Source of the DNA: Peribacillus muralis
GTDB taxonomy: Bacteria > Bacillota > Bacilli > Bacillales > DSM-1321
DNA length: 64,000 nucleotides
Direction of reading: 5' to 3'
Assembly: GCF_001439925.1 (NCBI RefSeq)
Contig: NZ_LMBV01000010.1
Coordinates: 1 to 64,000, forward strand
Below the pieces are notes generated by a model. It was given only the letters and a program-made list of their open reading frames with translations. It was not told the origin of the DNA and did not search any database. Below are positions 17,713-26,458 of this stretch, one piece after another. Both the position numbers and the translations under genes were made by a program. Numbering within the stretch: the stretch's first letter is position 1; each line of letters begins with the position of its first letter.

Positions 17713-18245
17713 AATCCAACACTAGAAAACTGATATCTTCAATACCTTGTTTATTCTTCCTATCTTTACTATATGAAAAGGAAGTGCTTGAAACAATTCA
17801 TAAACCTGACTTCTAACTATTTTTAACCACTGGTGTATATGCTTGGGTTCGTAAATTCAATGCCCCCACCGCCCTATATCGTAATTTGTAGCGATATATT
17901 TCCCTACTGAAGAAACAAAGGAAGAGCTGGAACCTAGTTGAAGAAATAAGTTCAGTTAGAAGGTCTCTAGGATCTTTATAATTTTATCTGTACATTGACC
18001 TAATTGTGCGTATGGGGTTTCAAGTGTGCTAATTTGACTTATGTATTTATCTAAGTTGCAATAAGTCGTTTATACGCCAAAACATCGTTAAATTTATGAC
18101 CTTTTCATATCGTCATATTTTCTTATAATAAGTTAAAAATTTAAGCAATTTTTTAAAAAACCTGGTAAATATACCTATTTAGTGTAAGATATAGTAGTAA
18201 GGATGTACTATTGCAATTTAATATTTTACTAGGAGGTCAACAAAA
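17713..18245. other. 533-bp AT-rich gap inside the integrated element
   Basis: Only short decayed minus-strand frames next to the FRG remnant were seen (for example KQGIEDISFLVLDCEKE ending at about 17705). The last 60 bp hold the promoter region and the AGGAGGT ribosome binding site of the secreted-protein gene. Confidence 0.4.
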
Positions 18246-18662
18246 ATGAAAAAAGTAGCTTTAAAATCTTTTTTAGTATTTACATTAGTAGCTACATTGT
18301 TTAGTGTATCTCCTATAGAACCAAAAGAGGCAGCAGCGTGTTATCCTGCTTACAAATGTATGAGTAAATCTCATTTACCTTCAAGTTACAAATTAACTTA
18401 TCAAAACAAAGACAGGTCAGCAGGGATATATGTGGGTGGAACAGTTTTACTGGGCGCTGCAGGATTGATTCCAGGAATGACTTATCCAGCTCTTCTTGGA
18501 AGTGTCGCTTATGGTGGATTTGAGCTAACTAAAGGGTATCTTTCTTATAAAACTTATACGAAAAAAAATCCTGCATCGAATAAAACTGGAATGATTAAGA
18601 TCGTACATTACAAAGATAAGAATTTTAAAGGGAAGACAAAAACGACATATAGCGAGTGGTGA
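18246..18662 (+). CDS. secreted protein of unknown family, possible bacteriocin-like toxin
   Basis: The 138-residue product starts 8 nt after a perfect AGGAGGT. Residues 1 to about 31 form a Sec signal peptide ending near EAAA. The mature part of about 107 residues has two cysteines close to its N-terminus (CYPAYKC), then a glycine-rich hydrophobic stretch at about 61-95 (VGGTVLLGAAGLIPG), and a basic tail rich in Lys, Thr and Tyr. I recognise no family. A membrane-inserting Gly-rich helix in a small secreted basic protein, followed 4 bp later by a small membrane protein gene, would fit a toxin with its immunity protein; this is inference. It is the only intact gene pair on the tRNA-integrated element. 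Confidence 0.75.
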   Translation: MKKVALKSFLVFTLVATLFSVSPIEPKEAAACYPAYKCMSKSHLPSSYKLTYQNKDRSAGIYVGGTVLLGAAGLIPGMTYPALLGSVAYGGFELTKGYLSYKTYTKKNPASNKTGMIKIVHYKDKNFKGKTKTTYSEW

Positions 18663-18666
18663 AATT

Positions 18667-18846
18667 ATGAAAACATATTGGGTTCTTAAGATTTTAATAA
18701 TTGCTTTATTTATGACTGCTTTATCGATTTTTTATCTTAAAGCTTTTTCAAAAACAGGATTCGTATTTTTAGTAGTAGCAGGTATTATCGTAGCTATTTT
18801 AAATTTTCTAAATGATAAAGCATATAAAAAAAGGGGTAATAACTAA
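18667..18846 (+). CDS. small two-TM membrane protein, candidate immunity protein
   Basis: A 59-residue ORF (MKTYWVLKIL...KKRGNN) begins 4 bp after the secreted-protein stop, so the two are surely co-transcribed. It has two hydrophobic segments (about 6-26 and 31-48) joined by a short polar turn KAFSKTG and ends in a basic tail. No family was recognised. Its size, topology and position resemble immunity proteins of small bacteriocins. Similar tiny two-TM ORFs follow or flank secreted-protein genes at 46648 and 48174. Confidence 0.65.
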   Translation: MKTYWVLKILIIALFMTALSIFYLKAFSKTGFVFLVVAGIIVAILNFLNDKAYKKRGNN

Positions 18847-18976
18847 TTTTTTATATGCATATCATTACTAAAAAGAGCGATGGAAGTTTGCGTATGGTAC
18901 ACGGTTAAAAGGCAGTAATGCTTTATATATCAATATTTATAAGCTTTACCAATACAACTAAGGAAGTACTGTTTTT

Positions 18977-19028
18977 GACAGCCTCCTAAGCTGTAGGTCG
19001 TAGGTTCGATTCCTATCTGGGACGCTAA
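18977..19028 (+). repeat. attR, right 52-bp direct repeat (tRNA-Arg 3' fragment)
   Basis: A perfect copy of 17068-17119 lacking the tRNA 5' half and promoter, so it is not a functional tRNA gene. Confidence 0.85.
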
Positions 19029-19691
19029 AGTATAAACCCTGATATAATGCGGTTTCTCCGTGTTGTAGCAGGGTTTTTTTCTGTTGGTATGACCGTAAAA
19101 GCCGTAAATTGTATGTAGGATAAAAGCATTTCTGAATGTCGAAAACATTGGTAATTCCACTCGCTAAATGTTTTCAATGTTGGAGATGTTTTTTTTTGTG
19201 GATGATATTGAAATTAAACAACGAGGTGCTCCCTTGAGGGAACGGGCGGAAACAAAAAAAATATCAAGATTGTAATACTAAACGTACATTCACATTACAA
19301 TTAATAGTAGACCACTCTACTATCACAACCACTATAACATCAGCTTTATAGTAGCTCTTTGCCGACATAATTAATTGGACGGTTTTTAGACCTACCTTTT
19401 TCTTATACTGTTTTGCTGCTCTAATTAGTAAATAATACAAGTGTAGCATCTGAGAGTGTGATATCTATTCCTACAGAAATTAGGGCACTTCCTATAGAAA
19501 TTCCAAATGGTTTAGCAGGTTAAAATGAGGCAATTGAATCACGATATTCTTGATAATAATATATACTCCTGTCTCATATTAGTAAAAGTAGTTGATACAA
19601 GTTGAACACATCCTTCTAAATAGCTGCCTCATGATTTATGTTTTTTCTGATGCACTACCATCTTCCTTTTCCCTTCAAAAGTACATATAAC
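19029..19691. other. 663-bp region with little recognisable content
   Basis: It begins with the probable original tRNA terminator (about 19033-19080). On the plus strand near 19275-19360 a frame reads LQLIVDHSTITTTITSAL before two stops, faintly like spore-coat CotX/CotV repeats; this is too weak to call. A 61-codon minus-strand ORF at 19264-19449 has no ribosome binding site or family features that I can see. Confidence 0.3.
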
Positions 19692-19976
19692 CTATCTACT
19701 TTCTCCCTTTTTAAATGATGCTATAAGGAGGTTTAGAAAGAAGTGTATGGTTAAACCAACTACGAAACTAAGGATACAACCAAATATTGTTGCTTCAGAT
19801 GAAAATGTTTGATCCTTTATCTCAATAAGGTATAAGTACTCTCCGAATAAGGCAGGATTTGATAAAATATTTGTATAACCCATTAGCATTAAAAATATTG
19901 GACTTATAAATACGACAAGTAGATATAAAAATGCAAAAACAATTCCATTCGACATTGATTTTAAAATTTTTATCAT
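19692..19976 (-). CDS. small membrane protein of unknown family
   Basis: This 94-residue ORF has two strong membrane segments (about 10-33 and 62-85) with a short extracytoplasmic loop between. Its ATG overlaps the stop of the preceding ORF (19973-20224) by 4 bp, so the two are translationally coupled. No family was recognised. Context of a possible M50-protease remnant and nearby small peptides suggests an accessory peptide-export or processing locus, but that is speculative. Confidence 0.5.
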   Translation of the reverse strand: MIKILKSMSNGIVFAFLYLLVVFISPIFLMLMGYTNILSNPALFGEYLYLIEIKDQTFSSEATIFGCILSFVVGLTIHFFLNLLIASFKKGESR

Positions 19977-20224
19977 CTAACCCCCTTCCATTCTTTAACT
20001 GCAATAATTATATTCCTTCCAACAGGAAATCTAGGATGAAGCATCGTTAAATTTGCAAAGCTTAGTAATGTAAATATGTTTGTAAATTGGTTGTTTATGA
20101 TAAATATTAAAATGAGTGATAGCAACACAGGCAAAATCGGACCTGACGCTGCAACTAGAATATTTTTGAACTGTTTTGTATATTTTTCATAAGTTACTAG
20201 CTGCCTGCATGTACACTTACCCAA
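19973..20224 (-). CDS. possible fragment of an M50-like membrane protease
   Basis: The 83-residue ORF contains AASGPILPVLLSLILIF followed by a hydrophobic stretch and HPRFPVGRNIIIAV. This is reminiscent of the second half of M50 site-2-type proteases, where a GP-containing membrane helix precedes the N-x-x-P-x-DG loop. The HExxH half is absent and no continuation is seen upstream of 20225, so if the resemblance is right this is a truncated remnant. It could instead be a small unrelated membrane protein. It is coupled to the ORF at 19692-19976. Confidence 0.35.
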   Translation of the reverse strand: MGKCTCRQLVTYEKYTKQFKNILVAASGPILPVLLSLILIFIINNQFTNIFTLLSFANLTMLHPRFPVGRNIIIAVKEWKGVR

Positions 20225-20460
20225 ATTAAACTTAAATCACATCACAGGTATATAGTACCAAATATTTTTATAAAAAAAGTTACATAAATGTGTTAATTTA
20301 CCTTAAGTAAAGATATAAATACAAAAAAATTCATGAAAATAGTATGTATTTTATTAAAAACATTTCCATTATTGTAATAGAAAAGCATTTAGGGAATTAA
20401 AAAGTGACAAGTATGTGTCATCGGACTGAAAATCTGAACAGTATTTGGGGGAATCATTTT

Positions 20461-20586
20461 ATGAAGATAGATATTTCGTTGAGGGAAAGCATTTTTCAGA
20501 AGGATTACGTTTGTAAATATATAACTGAAAAAAATAATGGAGGTTTGAATATCATTTTCAACATCGGAGCTAAATTGGGCGGTTAA
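20461..20586 (+). CDS. possible 41-residue peptide
   Basis: A short ORF (MKIDISLRESIFQKDY... ending in IFNIGAKLGG) follows a TGGGGG ribosome binding site by 9 nt and precedes a good terminator at 20625-20662. It has one cysteine and no signal peptide. It stands opposite the putative protease remnant. The ending and context would fit a processed peptide, but there is no direct evidence of that. Confidence 0.35.
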   Translation: MKIDISLRESIFQKDYVCKYITEKNNGGLNIIFNIGAKLGG

Positions 20587-20624
20587 ACAAAGGAACCACA
20601 AGTACATCAATCCACATAGATATT

Positions 20625-20662
20625 AAAAAATCTGAGTCCTGTAAACAGAACCCAGATTTTTT
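20625..20662. terminator. bidirectional terminator
   Basis: AAAAAATCTG pairs with CAGATTTTTT around an 18-nt loop. It serves the acyltransferase gene on the minus strand and the short peptide ORF on the plus strand. Confidence 0.7.
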
Positions 20663-20709
20663 ATACATCTTTACACTTCAAACGATATTCCCTTAAATTA
20701 TACTTACAT

Positions 20710-22692
20710 TCAATCTAAGTCTATCTTGTCGATTTCTTCTTTAAAGATAGGTCCGAAACTTTCAGAATAAGTATTCGTTAAATGCCTATTGTCCCTGTAA
20801 ATGATTACATTACCGATAATCGGCTGGAATGTACCGTTTACTTTGAAGTAATCTGTTAAGTCAACTTTGTGCAATGATTTATTCTCTTTTTCGAATTTTC
20901 GCCAAAAGCTTTCGTCTTTCTGATTATCTACTGAATTCATTTTTTTGGTGGTTTCTTCTAGTCCATGCGTTTCCAGTGATTCCAGTACATTGAAACCGTA
21001 TCTCGGATCATCGCGAATCGCTAACACTTCCATACCATATTCATCTTTAACAAACTGCAGCTGATCCACCATTTGTTGATGAATTTTATGATTAGGTGTA
21101 TCTGAAGCTGTTGCGTGAGAAATGACAAGATCAACATCGGCATCCTTTAGATAATCCAGAACATTATTGACCCAAATGCCCTTCGAATCATCATCCGAAT
21201 AACCTGTTGAAAACCGTGTACCTGAACGGGTCATATTCAATACACGATAATTTTCATCTTTTGTTGCTTTTAATATGGCACCTAGCCAATGTTCTGAATG
21301 GGAACTGCCAATCAGGGCAATGGTCGCATCGTAGTCTTCAGTTTCGCCATATTCTCCTATCTTCAAGTCACTTTCCTTCAGCCCCTGGTTACTGCCGTCC
21401 AAATGGGCTTGTGGAAGATCATTAAAAACTTCCGAATATGAAGGTATTGGTTCTTTTTCAGGTATATCATCTGGATTTTTTGCAGCTAACGCTCCAGGAT
21501 AGTTTTTATCGGTTATATTATTTTCCAGCCTATTTTGGCCTATATATGCATTAAGCAATAAAGAGCCAATTAAGAGGACATTCACACTACCCATTATCCC
21601 TAGTCTCTTAAACGAAAATTTATTGTCATGCGAGCTTCGAATTGGTTCTTCTATAAACTTTGTCATTAAGAAAGAAAGAACAATTGATGAAATAATAATG
21701 ATACATCCAACGATGAATCCTGGAGTATCTTGGACATTATAACGATAGAACTCCAATAACACCCAGTGCCATAAATAGATTCCAAAAGCGATTCCACCTA
21801 GCTTAACCATTACAGGCGAACCTAAAAAGCGTTTAATGCCAAACCTTGTATCACATGTACCTGACAAAACAATAAATAATGCGCACGTCATTGGCCATAG
21901 CGCAATATATCCCGGAAACATTTCAGATACGTTAAAAACGATTCCAGTTAGAATTAATCCGATCAATCCAAGCCAACCAATCACTGTAGCAACGTATTTA
22001 TTTATCTTGATAGATGATAAATTGATGCAGAGCAAACTTCCTAAAGCAAATTCCCACACACGTGTCATCGTAATGAAATAAGCCCACGGCTGATTGACGG
22101 TGGTTAAATATATTGAGTATATAAAGGAAGAAACAAATAATATTCCTAAAATAGTATTGATTAGTTTTTTTACTTTAGTTAATTTATATTTTTTTATTAA
22201 AATCAAAACAAATGTGAAGACCAAAAACCAAATAATATAAAATTGTCCTTGGATGGATAGAGCCCAAAAGTGTTCAACAGGTGTTTTCATTTGGCTCGAA
22301 TCTAAATAATCCGTGCTCGAAAAAGCCAGTTGCCAGTTTTGGTAAAAAAACATCGAGGCAAAAACTTCATGTATCGTTTTATCCAAAATCGATTTAGGTA
22401 ATAAAAACCAACTTAAAATAAGAACGATTGCAAGAATAAAAAATACAGAAGGAAGTAATCTTTTCATTAATTTTGTAACATATGGCCGAAAACGAAAATC
22501 CCCTGTTCGATTAATGGTGGAAACAATTGAAGTTGTAATAAGAAAACCTGAAATTACAAAAAACACATCAACCCCACCAGAAACACGATTAAACCATATA
22601 TGATAAACCGCTACCAAAAGTGCGGCAACAACGCGTAACCCTTCAATTTCGGGTCTGAACTTACTTTCAATATTAATTAATTTTTGATTCAT
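20710..22692 (-). CDS. OatA-like membrane O-acyltransferase with C-terminal SGNH domain
   Basis: This 660-residue protein has the AT3 (acyltransferase 3) membrane domain over about residues 10-380 with ten or more helices. It starts with FRPEIEGLRVVAALLVAVYH, where the His near 31 is catalytic, and GGVDVFFVISGFLIT follows. After a linker, residues about 440-655 form an SGNH-hydrolase-like domain with ALIGSSHSEHW (block I Ser near 466) and a late RDNRHLT with the Asp/His pair. The layout matches OatA-type enzymes that move acetyl groups from inside to surface polymers. The target (peptidoglycan, teichoic acid or exopolysaccharide) is unknown. It is monocistronic. Confidence 0.85.
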   Translation of the reverse strand: MNQKLINIESKFRPEIEGLRVVAALLVAVYHIWFNRVSGGVDVFFVISGFLITTSIVSTINRTGDFRFRPYVTKLMKRLLPSVFFILAIVLILSWFLLPKSILDKTIHEVFASMFFYQNWQLAFSSTDYLDSSQMKTPVEHFWALSIQGQFYIIWFLVFTFVLILIKKYKLTKVKKLINTILGILFVSSFIYSIYLTTVNQPWAYFITMTRVWEFALGSLLCINLSSIKINKYVATVIGWLGLIGLILTGIVFNVSEMFPGYIALWPMTCALFIVLSGTCDTRFGIKRFLGSPVMVKLGGIAFGIYLWHWVLLEFYRYNVQDTPGFIVGCIIIISSIVLSFLMTKFIEEPIRSSHDNKFSFKRLGIMGSVNVLLIGSLLLNAYIGQNRLENNITDKNYPGALAAKNPDDIPEKEPIPSYSEVFNDLPQAHLDGSNQGLKESDLKIGEYGETEDYDATIALIGSSHSEHWLGAILKATKDENYRVLNMTRSGTRFSTGYSDDDSKGIWVNNVLDYLKDADVDLVISHATASDTPNHKIHQQMVDQLQFVKDEYGMEVLAIRDDPRYGFNVLESLETHGLEETTKKMNSVDNQKDESFWRKFEKENKSLHKVDLTDYFKVNGTFQPIIGNVIIYRDNRHLTNTYSESFGPIFKEEIDKIDLD

Positions 22693-23428
22693 TTGATTTT
22701 TCTCCTACCTTTTTCGTCATGCATACAATGTCAAATTATATCACTTACTAATAATGTTTTGTCAACATAGTAAAAAAGGTTCTGAAAAAATCACGATTGC
22801 GGTATTTTTTCTACCTTATTAACCAGCAAATCTTACAAAAAATGTACGTTGCATAGGTACGAAGACTACTTGAAAGAAGTTACTGGCACACTTATTAAAA
22901 GTACGATTGGCTAATGTATATTACTTGGGCAAAATTATATTAAAACTACACAAAGTACGGTGAGGTTAATGTGAGGTTAATTTGCAAACGAAGAAAATAA
23001 AAATCAAGCTACTACACGGCGTATGGCAGCCTAAGCAGGTGTTTTATTACTGTCCGTCTAATTCGGCGATTTTATTCTAAAAAATCCCTTCCCCCTTTAC
23101 CATTATCCCGAAATGGAATTTCTCTAATTTGTCTAACTAGTATTCATCATGAATGTCAGCTGATAAGTGCCCATACCACTAACGCATTGAATATCCTCAC
23201 AACGAATTGAAGATCATATATGAATTCAGCGTATGGCCCAAATAAAAGTCTTTTCGTAAAGATTGTTGTTTTTAAAACGAAACGATTTATATAGAAAACC
23301 TTTGCGTGAAATGAGGTTCGTGCAGAATTTTAAAAAATATGATTTTTTTAAAAATACATGTTTCAACCTGTCCCACCCGGGTATATAAATACTGTAAGAC
23401 ATTCTCAACACCAAAGGAGATGATGTGC
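22693..23428. other. 736-bp intergenic region
   Basis: No convincing gene is seen. It holds the acyltransferase promoter at its left end, a short 11-bp tandem duplication (TGAGGTTAATx twice, 22961-22982), and the promoter region of the peptide genes with TATAAATACT near 23385. A 70-codon minus-strand ORF (23226-23438) looks like chance. Confidence 0.35.
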
Positions 23429-23571
23429 ATGAGTACAATCAGAAGCCAATGGAACAGGGAGAATGACGCAGCGGTGTTTAGTCCCGGTGATCAGCGTTAG
23501 AGTCAATTGAAGTGTTAGATGCTAATCAAAATGGGAATTACTACATCTCATTCAAAGGAGGAGGATACTGA
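23429..23571 (+). pseudogene. first of two related small peptide genes, frameshifted
   Basis: The frame starting at ATG 23429 (AAAGGAG 9 nt upstream) reads MSTIRSQWNRENDAAVFSPG and DQR, then stops at 23500. A one-base slip near 23494 joins it to a frame reading ALESIEVLDANQNGNYYISF and KGGGY, ending at 23571. The joined peptide would be about 47 residues. Its first 22 residues match the second gene at 13 positions (pattern S-I--W-ENDxAxFSPGDQ). Whether the slip is real or a sequencing error cannot be told here. The stop lies 2 bp before the next ATG. Confidence 0.5.
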
Positions 23572-23573
23572 TC

Positions 23574-23705
23574 ATGAGTATTTACAGCCTATGGAATCCA
23601 GAGAATGATGAAGCGATTTTCAGTCCAGGTGATCAGCAGCCATTCAGTACGCTCATACGAGTAGATTCGAATAAACACACACACAAAATGGACAACACAT
23701 TATAA
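23574..23705 (+). CDS. second small peptide gene, unknown family
   Basis: This 43-residue ORF begins MSIYSLWNPENDEAIFSPGD, and has GGAGGAGG about 9 nt upstream, inside the end of the first copy, implying translational coupling. It is polar, has no signal peptide and no cysteine. The C-terminal half (LIRVDSNKHTHKMDNTL) is diverged from that of the neighbour. A conserved N-terminal part with a variable C-terminal part is what leader/core peptides of RiPPs show, but no modifying enzyme is adjacent. A strong terminator follows at 23761. Confidence 0.6.
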   Translation: MSIYSLWNPENDEAIFSPGDQQPFSTLIRVDSNKHTHKMDNTL

Positions 23706-23930
23706 TATGAATGACATGGCACCGTACTGAATGAAATTTAGTCGAAGCAGTAATATATCGAAAAAGGATGGAGCGATTGCTCCATCCTTTTTCATTTTTT
23801 TATCGGATTTCAGGTTGGCGAGGGTGTTTTGATCGGCTCTTCTTTTTTTGCCCTGTTTGTGCTTCTTCTTGATCAAACATTTTCGGCATCTGCATTTGTT
23901 ACACGTGAAACACCTATTTTGTGACCACAT
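23700..23930 (-). CDS. possible small Cys-rich protein
   Basis: The ORF begins with MWSQNRCFTCNKCRCRKCL, a dense Cys cluster that could bind zinc, followed by a Lys-rich stretch. AGGAG lies 5 nt before the ATG. The second half of the frame runs through the terminator hairpin at 23761-23792, which argues against it being a normal gene in this form. It is kept as a low-confidence call because of the ribosome binding site and Cys spacing. Confidence 0.3.
   Translation of the reverse strand: MWSQNRCFTCNKCRCRKCLIKKKHKQGKKRRADQNTLANLKSDKKMKKDGAIAPSFFDILLLRLNFIQYGAMSFIL
23761..23792 (+). terminator. terminator of the small peptide operon
   Basis: A 14-bp perfect stem (AAAAAGGATGGAGC / GCTCCATCCTTTTT) with a 4-nt loop, followed by further T-rich sequence. 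Confidence 0.85.
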
Positions 23931-24265
23931 TCACGCTCCTGTCAGACAAGCATCAGCTTGCCGCAAACCGTGCTTTTCGTTCCTGACCCATTATTACCTT
24001 TTCACTGTTTTTGATATTATGAACGATTCTTGGCGTAGGTGCACATATCGTCGATGAAGATTTTGCTTACAATATGCCTTCAGAGCGGGCGATCGCAGGT
24101 CTTCAGGTGCCTACTCGAGGAGTTGCGTTCCTAGGTTGTTCCCTCTCTTTTCGATCAGGAAGCTATTGAACAGTGTTCACTCGCCCTAAAAGGAGTGTAG
24201 GGCCATTTTCTTCTTGGAATTATGTTATATTAGACGGTAAATAGTTAGTAAGGGAGTTTGAACAC
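23931..24265. other. 335-bp region upstream of topB
   Basis: No gene recognised. A short hairpin GCCCTA/TAGGGC (about 24183-24203) followed by CATTTTCTTCTT may be a weak terminator or part of the topB leader. The topB start has AAGGGAG about 13 nt upstream. Confidence 0.35.
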
Positions 24266-26458
24266 ATGTCAAAAAGTGTGGTAATTGCTGAGAAGCCTTC
24301 AGTTGCACGTGATATTGCAAATGTATTGAAGTGTAATAAAAAAGGCAATGGATTTCTAGAAGGCGATAAATACATCGTTACGTGGGCATTAGGACATTTA
24401 GTTACACTAGCAGATCCAGAGGCATACGATATTAAATATAAAACATGGACACTAGAAGACCTTCCAATGCTTCCTGAACACATGAAGTTAGTTGTCATGA
24501 AACAAACTGGAAAGCAATTTAATGCTGTTAAAACACAGTTAAGTCGCAGTGATGTGAATGAAATAATTGTGGCTACTGATGCAGGCAGAGAAGGAGAACT
24601 AGTTGCACGCTGGATTATTGATAAAGTAAAAGTTCATAAGCCTATCAAACGTCTCTGGATTTCTTCTGTAACAGATAAAGCTATTAAAGATGGATTCAAT
24701 AACTTAAAGCCTGGTAAAGCTTATGAAGACTTATATACTTCTGCAGTAGCACGTTCGGAAGCAGATTGGTATATCGGCTTAAATGCAACACGTGCCTTAA
24801 CAACAAAGTTTAATGCACAATTAAACTGTGGGCGTGTTCAGACACCAACGGTTGCAATGGTTGCAGCACGTGAAGATGAAATTAAGAATTTCGCACCTCA
24901 AACTTATTATGGAATTGAAGCCAAAACAGACGGACTTAATTTAACGTGGCAAGATGCAAACGGGAATAGTCGTAGCTTTAATAAAGAAAAGACCGATGCG
25001 ATCGTCAAATCACTTGGAAGTAAGGATGCGACTGTTGTTTCCATTGACCGTAAAGCAAAGAAAACATTCGCACCTGGTTTATATGATTTAACAGAATTAC
25101 AACGTGATGGAAATAAACTCTTTGGCTATTCTGCCAAAGAAACGTTGAACATCATGCAAAAATTGTACGAGCAACACAAAGTCTTAACTTATCCCCGCAC
25201 AGATTCACGATATATATCATCTGATATCGTTAGTACGCTTCCAGAGCGTTTAAAAGCGTGTGCTGTGGGTGAATATCGCTCTCTTGCAAATAAAGTGTTA
25301 AGTAAGCCCATTAAGGTATCAAAAGCATTTGTCGATGATAGTAAAGTGAGTGATCACCATGCCATTATTCCAACTGAAGGTTATGTGAATATTTCATCCT
25401 TCACTGACAAGGAACGCAAAATCTACGACCTTGTCGTGAAACGTTTCTTAGCTGTTTTATTCCCTGCGTTTGAATATGAGCAATTGACCGTGCAAACGAA
25501 AATCGATGATCAAAAGTTTATCGCTAAAGGAAAAACAGTGATTCACTCTGGCTGGAAAGAAGTTTATGCAAACCATTTTGATGATGAAGACTCAACGGAT
25601 GATGTAAAAGATCAGCTATTGCCTCGTATTGAAAAAGATGATGTATTAAAGACAAAATTAATCACTCAAACGTCAGGCCAAACAAAGCCCCCTGCATTCT
25701 TTACTGAGGCGACTTTACTATCAGCAATGGAAAATCCTGCGAAATATATGAAAACAAATGATAAAAAGCTTGTAGACACGTTAAAGTCGACTGGAGGACT
25801 TGGTACAGTAGCCACTCGTGCTGATATCATCGATAAATTATTCAATTCGTTCTTATTCGAAAAACGTGGCGGTAAGGAAATCTATATCACATCTAAGGGA
25901 CGTCAGCTTTTAGACTTGGTGCCAGAAAAACTAAAATCTCCTGCGACAACAGCTGAGTGGGAACAAAAGCTCGAGCTAATCGCAAAAGGGAAACTGAAAA
26001 AAGATGTGTTCATCAATGAAATGAAGAATTACACAAAAGAGATCGTCAGTGAAATCAAAAAAAGTGAAAAAAAATATAAACATGACAATATCTCTACGAA
26101 ATCTTGTCCAGACTGTGGTAAACCAATGCTTGAAGTGAATAGCAAAAAAGGCAAAATGCTAGTCTGCCAAGATCGTGAATGCGGCCATAAAAAGAACGTC
26201 GCCCGTGTAACGAATGCACGCTGCCCACAATGTAAAAAGAAAATGGAACTACGTGGTGAAGGCGATGGCCAAATCTTCACATGTAAATGCGGATATCGTG
26301 AGAAACTATCTGCTTTCGAAGCCAGACGTAAAAAAGAGTCTGGTGGAAAAGTGGATAAACGTTCCGTTCAGAAGTATTTAAAAGAGCAGGAAAAAGAAGC
26401 CGAACCGATTAATAATCCATTTGCGGATTTATTAAAAGGATTTAATTTAGATAAATAA
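24266..26458 (+). CDS. topB: DNA topoisomerase III
   Basis: This type IA topoisomerase relaxes and decatenates DNA in the cytosol. The 730-residue length matches Bacillus TopB. The Toprim domain starts at residue 1 (VVIAEKPSVARDIA) and holds the acidic motif ATDAGREGEL near 108. The active-site tyrosine lies in LTYPRTDSRYI near 310. After the core come two C-terminal zinc-ribbon motifs, CPDC...CQDREC near 613-640 and CPQC...CKC near 652-675. It is monocistronic. Codon use is AT-rich compared with the corrinoid operon, in line with its accessory surroundings, though TopB itself is widespread in Bacillus. Confidence 0.93.
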   Translation: MSKSVVIAEKPSVARDIANVLKCNKKGNGFLEGDKYIVTWALGHLVTLADPEAYDIKYKTWTLEDLPMLPEHMKLVVMKQTGKQFNAVKTQLSRSDVNEIIVATDAGREGELVARWIIDKVKVHKPIKRLWISSVTDKAIKDGFNNLKPGKAYEDLYTSAVARSEADWYIGLNATRALTTKFNAQLNCGRVQTPTVAMVAAREDEIKNFAPQTYYGIEAKTDGLNLTWQDANGNSRSFNKEKTDAIVKSLGSKDATVVSIDRKAKKTFAPGLYDLTELQRDGNKLFGYSAKETLNIMQKLYEQHKVLTYPRTDSRYISSDIVSTLPERLKACAVGEYRSLANKVLSKPIKVSKAFVDDSKVSDHHAIIPTEGYVNISSFTDKERKIYDLVVKRFLAVLFPAFEYEQLTVQTKIDDQKFIAKGKTVIHSGWKEVYANHFDDEDSTDDVKDQLLPRIEKDDVLKTKLITQTSGQTKPPAFFTEATLLSAMENPAKYMKTNDKKLVDTLKSTGGLGTVATRADIIDKLFNSFLFEKRGGKEIYITSKGRQLLDLVPEKLKSPATTAEWEQKLELIAKGKLKKDVFINEMKNYTKEIVSEIKKSEKKYKHDNISTKSCPDCGKPMLEVNSKKGKMLVCQDRECGHKKNVARVTNARCPQCKKKMELRGEGDGQIFTCKCGYREKLSAFEARRKKESGGKVDKRSVQKYLKEQEKEAEPINNPFADLLKGFNLDK

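Larger units (their letters stand above)
17068..19028. mobile_element. decayed 1.9-kb element integrated in tRNA-Arg
   Basis: The element is bounded by two perfect 52-bp direct repeats, 17068-17119 (inside the intact tRNA gene) and 18977-19028 (a promoterless tRNA 3' fragment). This is the classic footprint of tyrosine-recombinase integration into a tRNA 3' end. No integrase remains. The inside is AT-rich and holds a broken FRG-domain gene, an intact secreted-protein gene and a small membrane-protein gene. Downstream of the right repeat, AAACCCTG...CAGGGTTTTTTT looks like the original tRNA terminator. The element is either a remnant that lost its integrase or a passenger mobilised in trans. 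Confidence 0.8.

Noticed and set aside
18930-19160. 76-codon minus-strand ORF with a GIEPTTYSLGG-like stretch
   Set aside because: It is the antisense of the duplicated tRNA-Arg 3' end, a well-known source of false ORFs.
19264-19449. Possible CotX/CotV-like spore coat remnant
   Set aside because: Only about ten residues look similar on the plus strand, with two stops straight after; too little to call.
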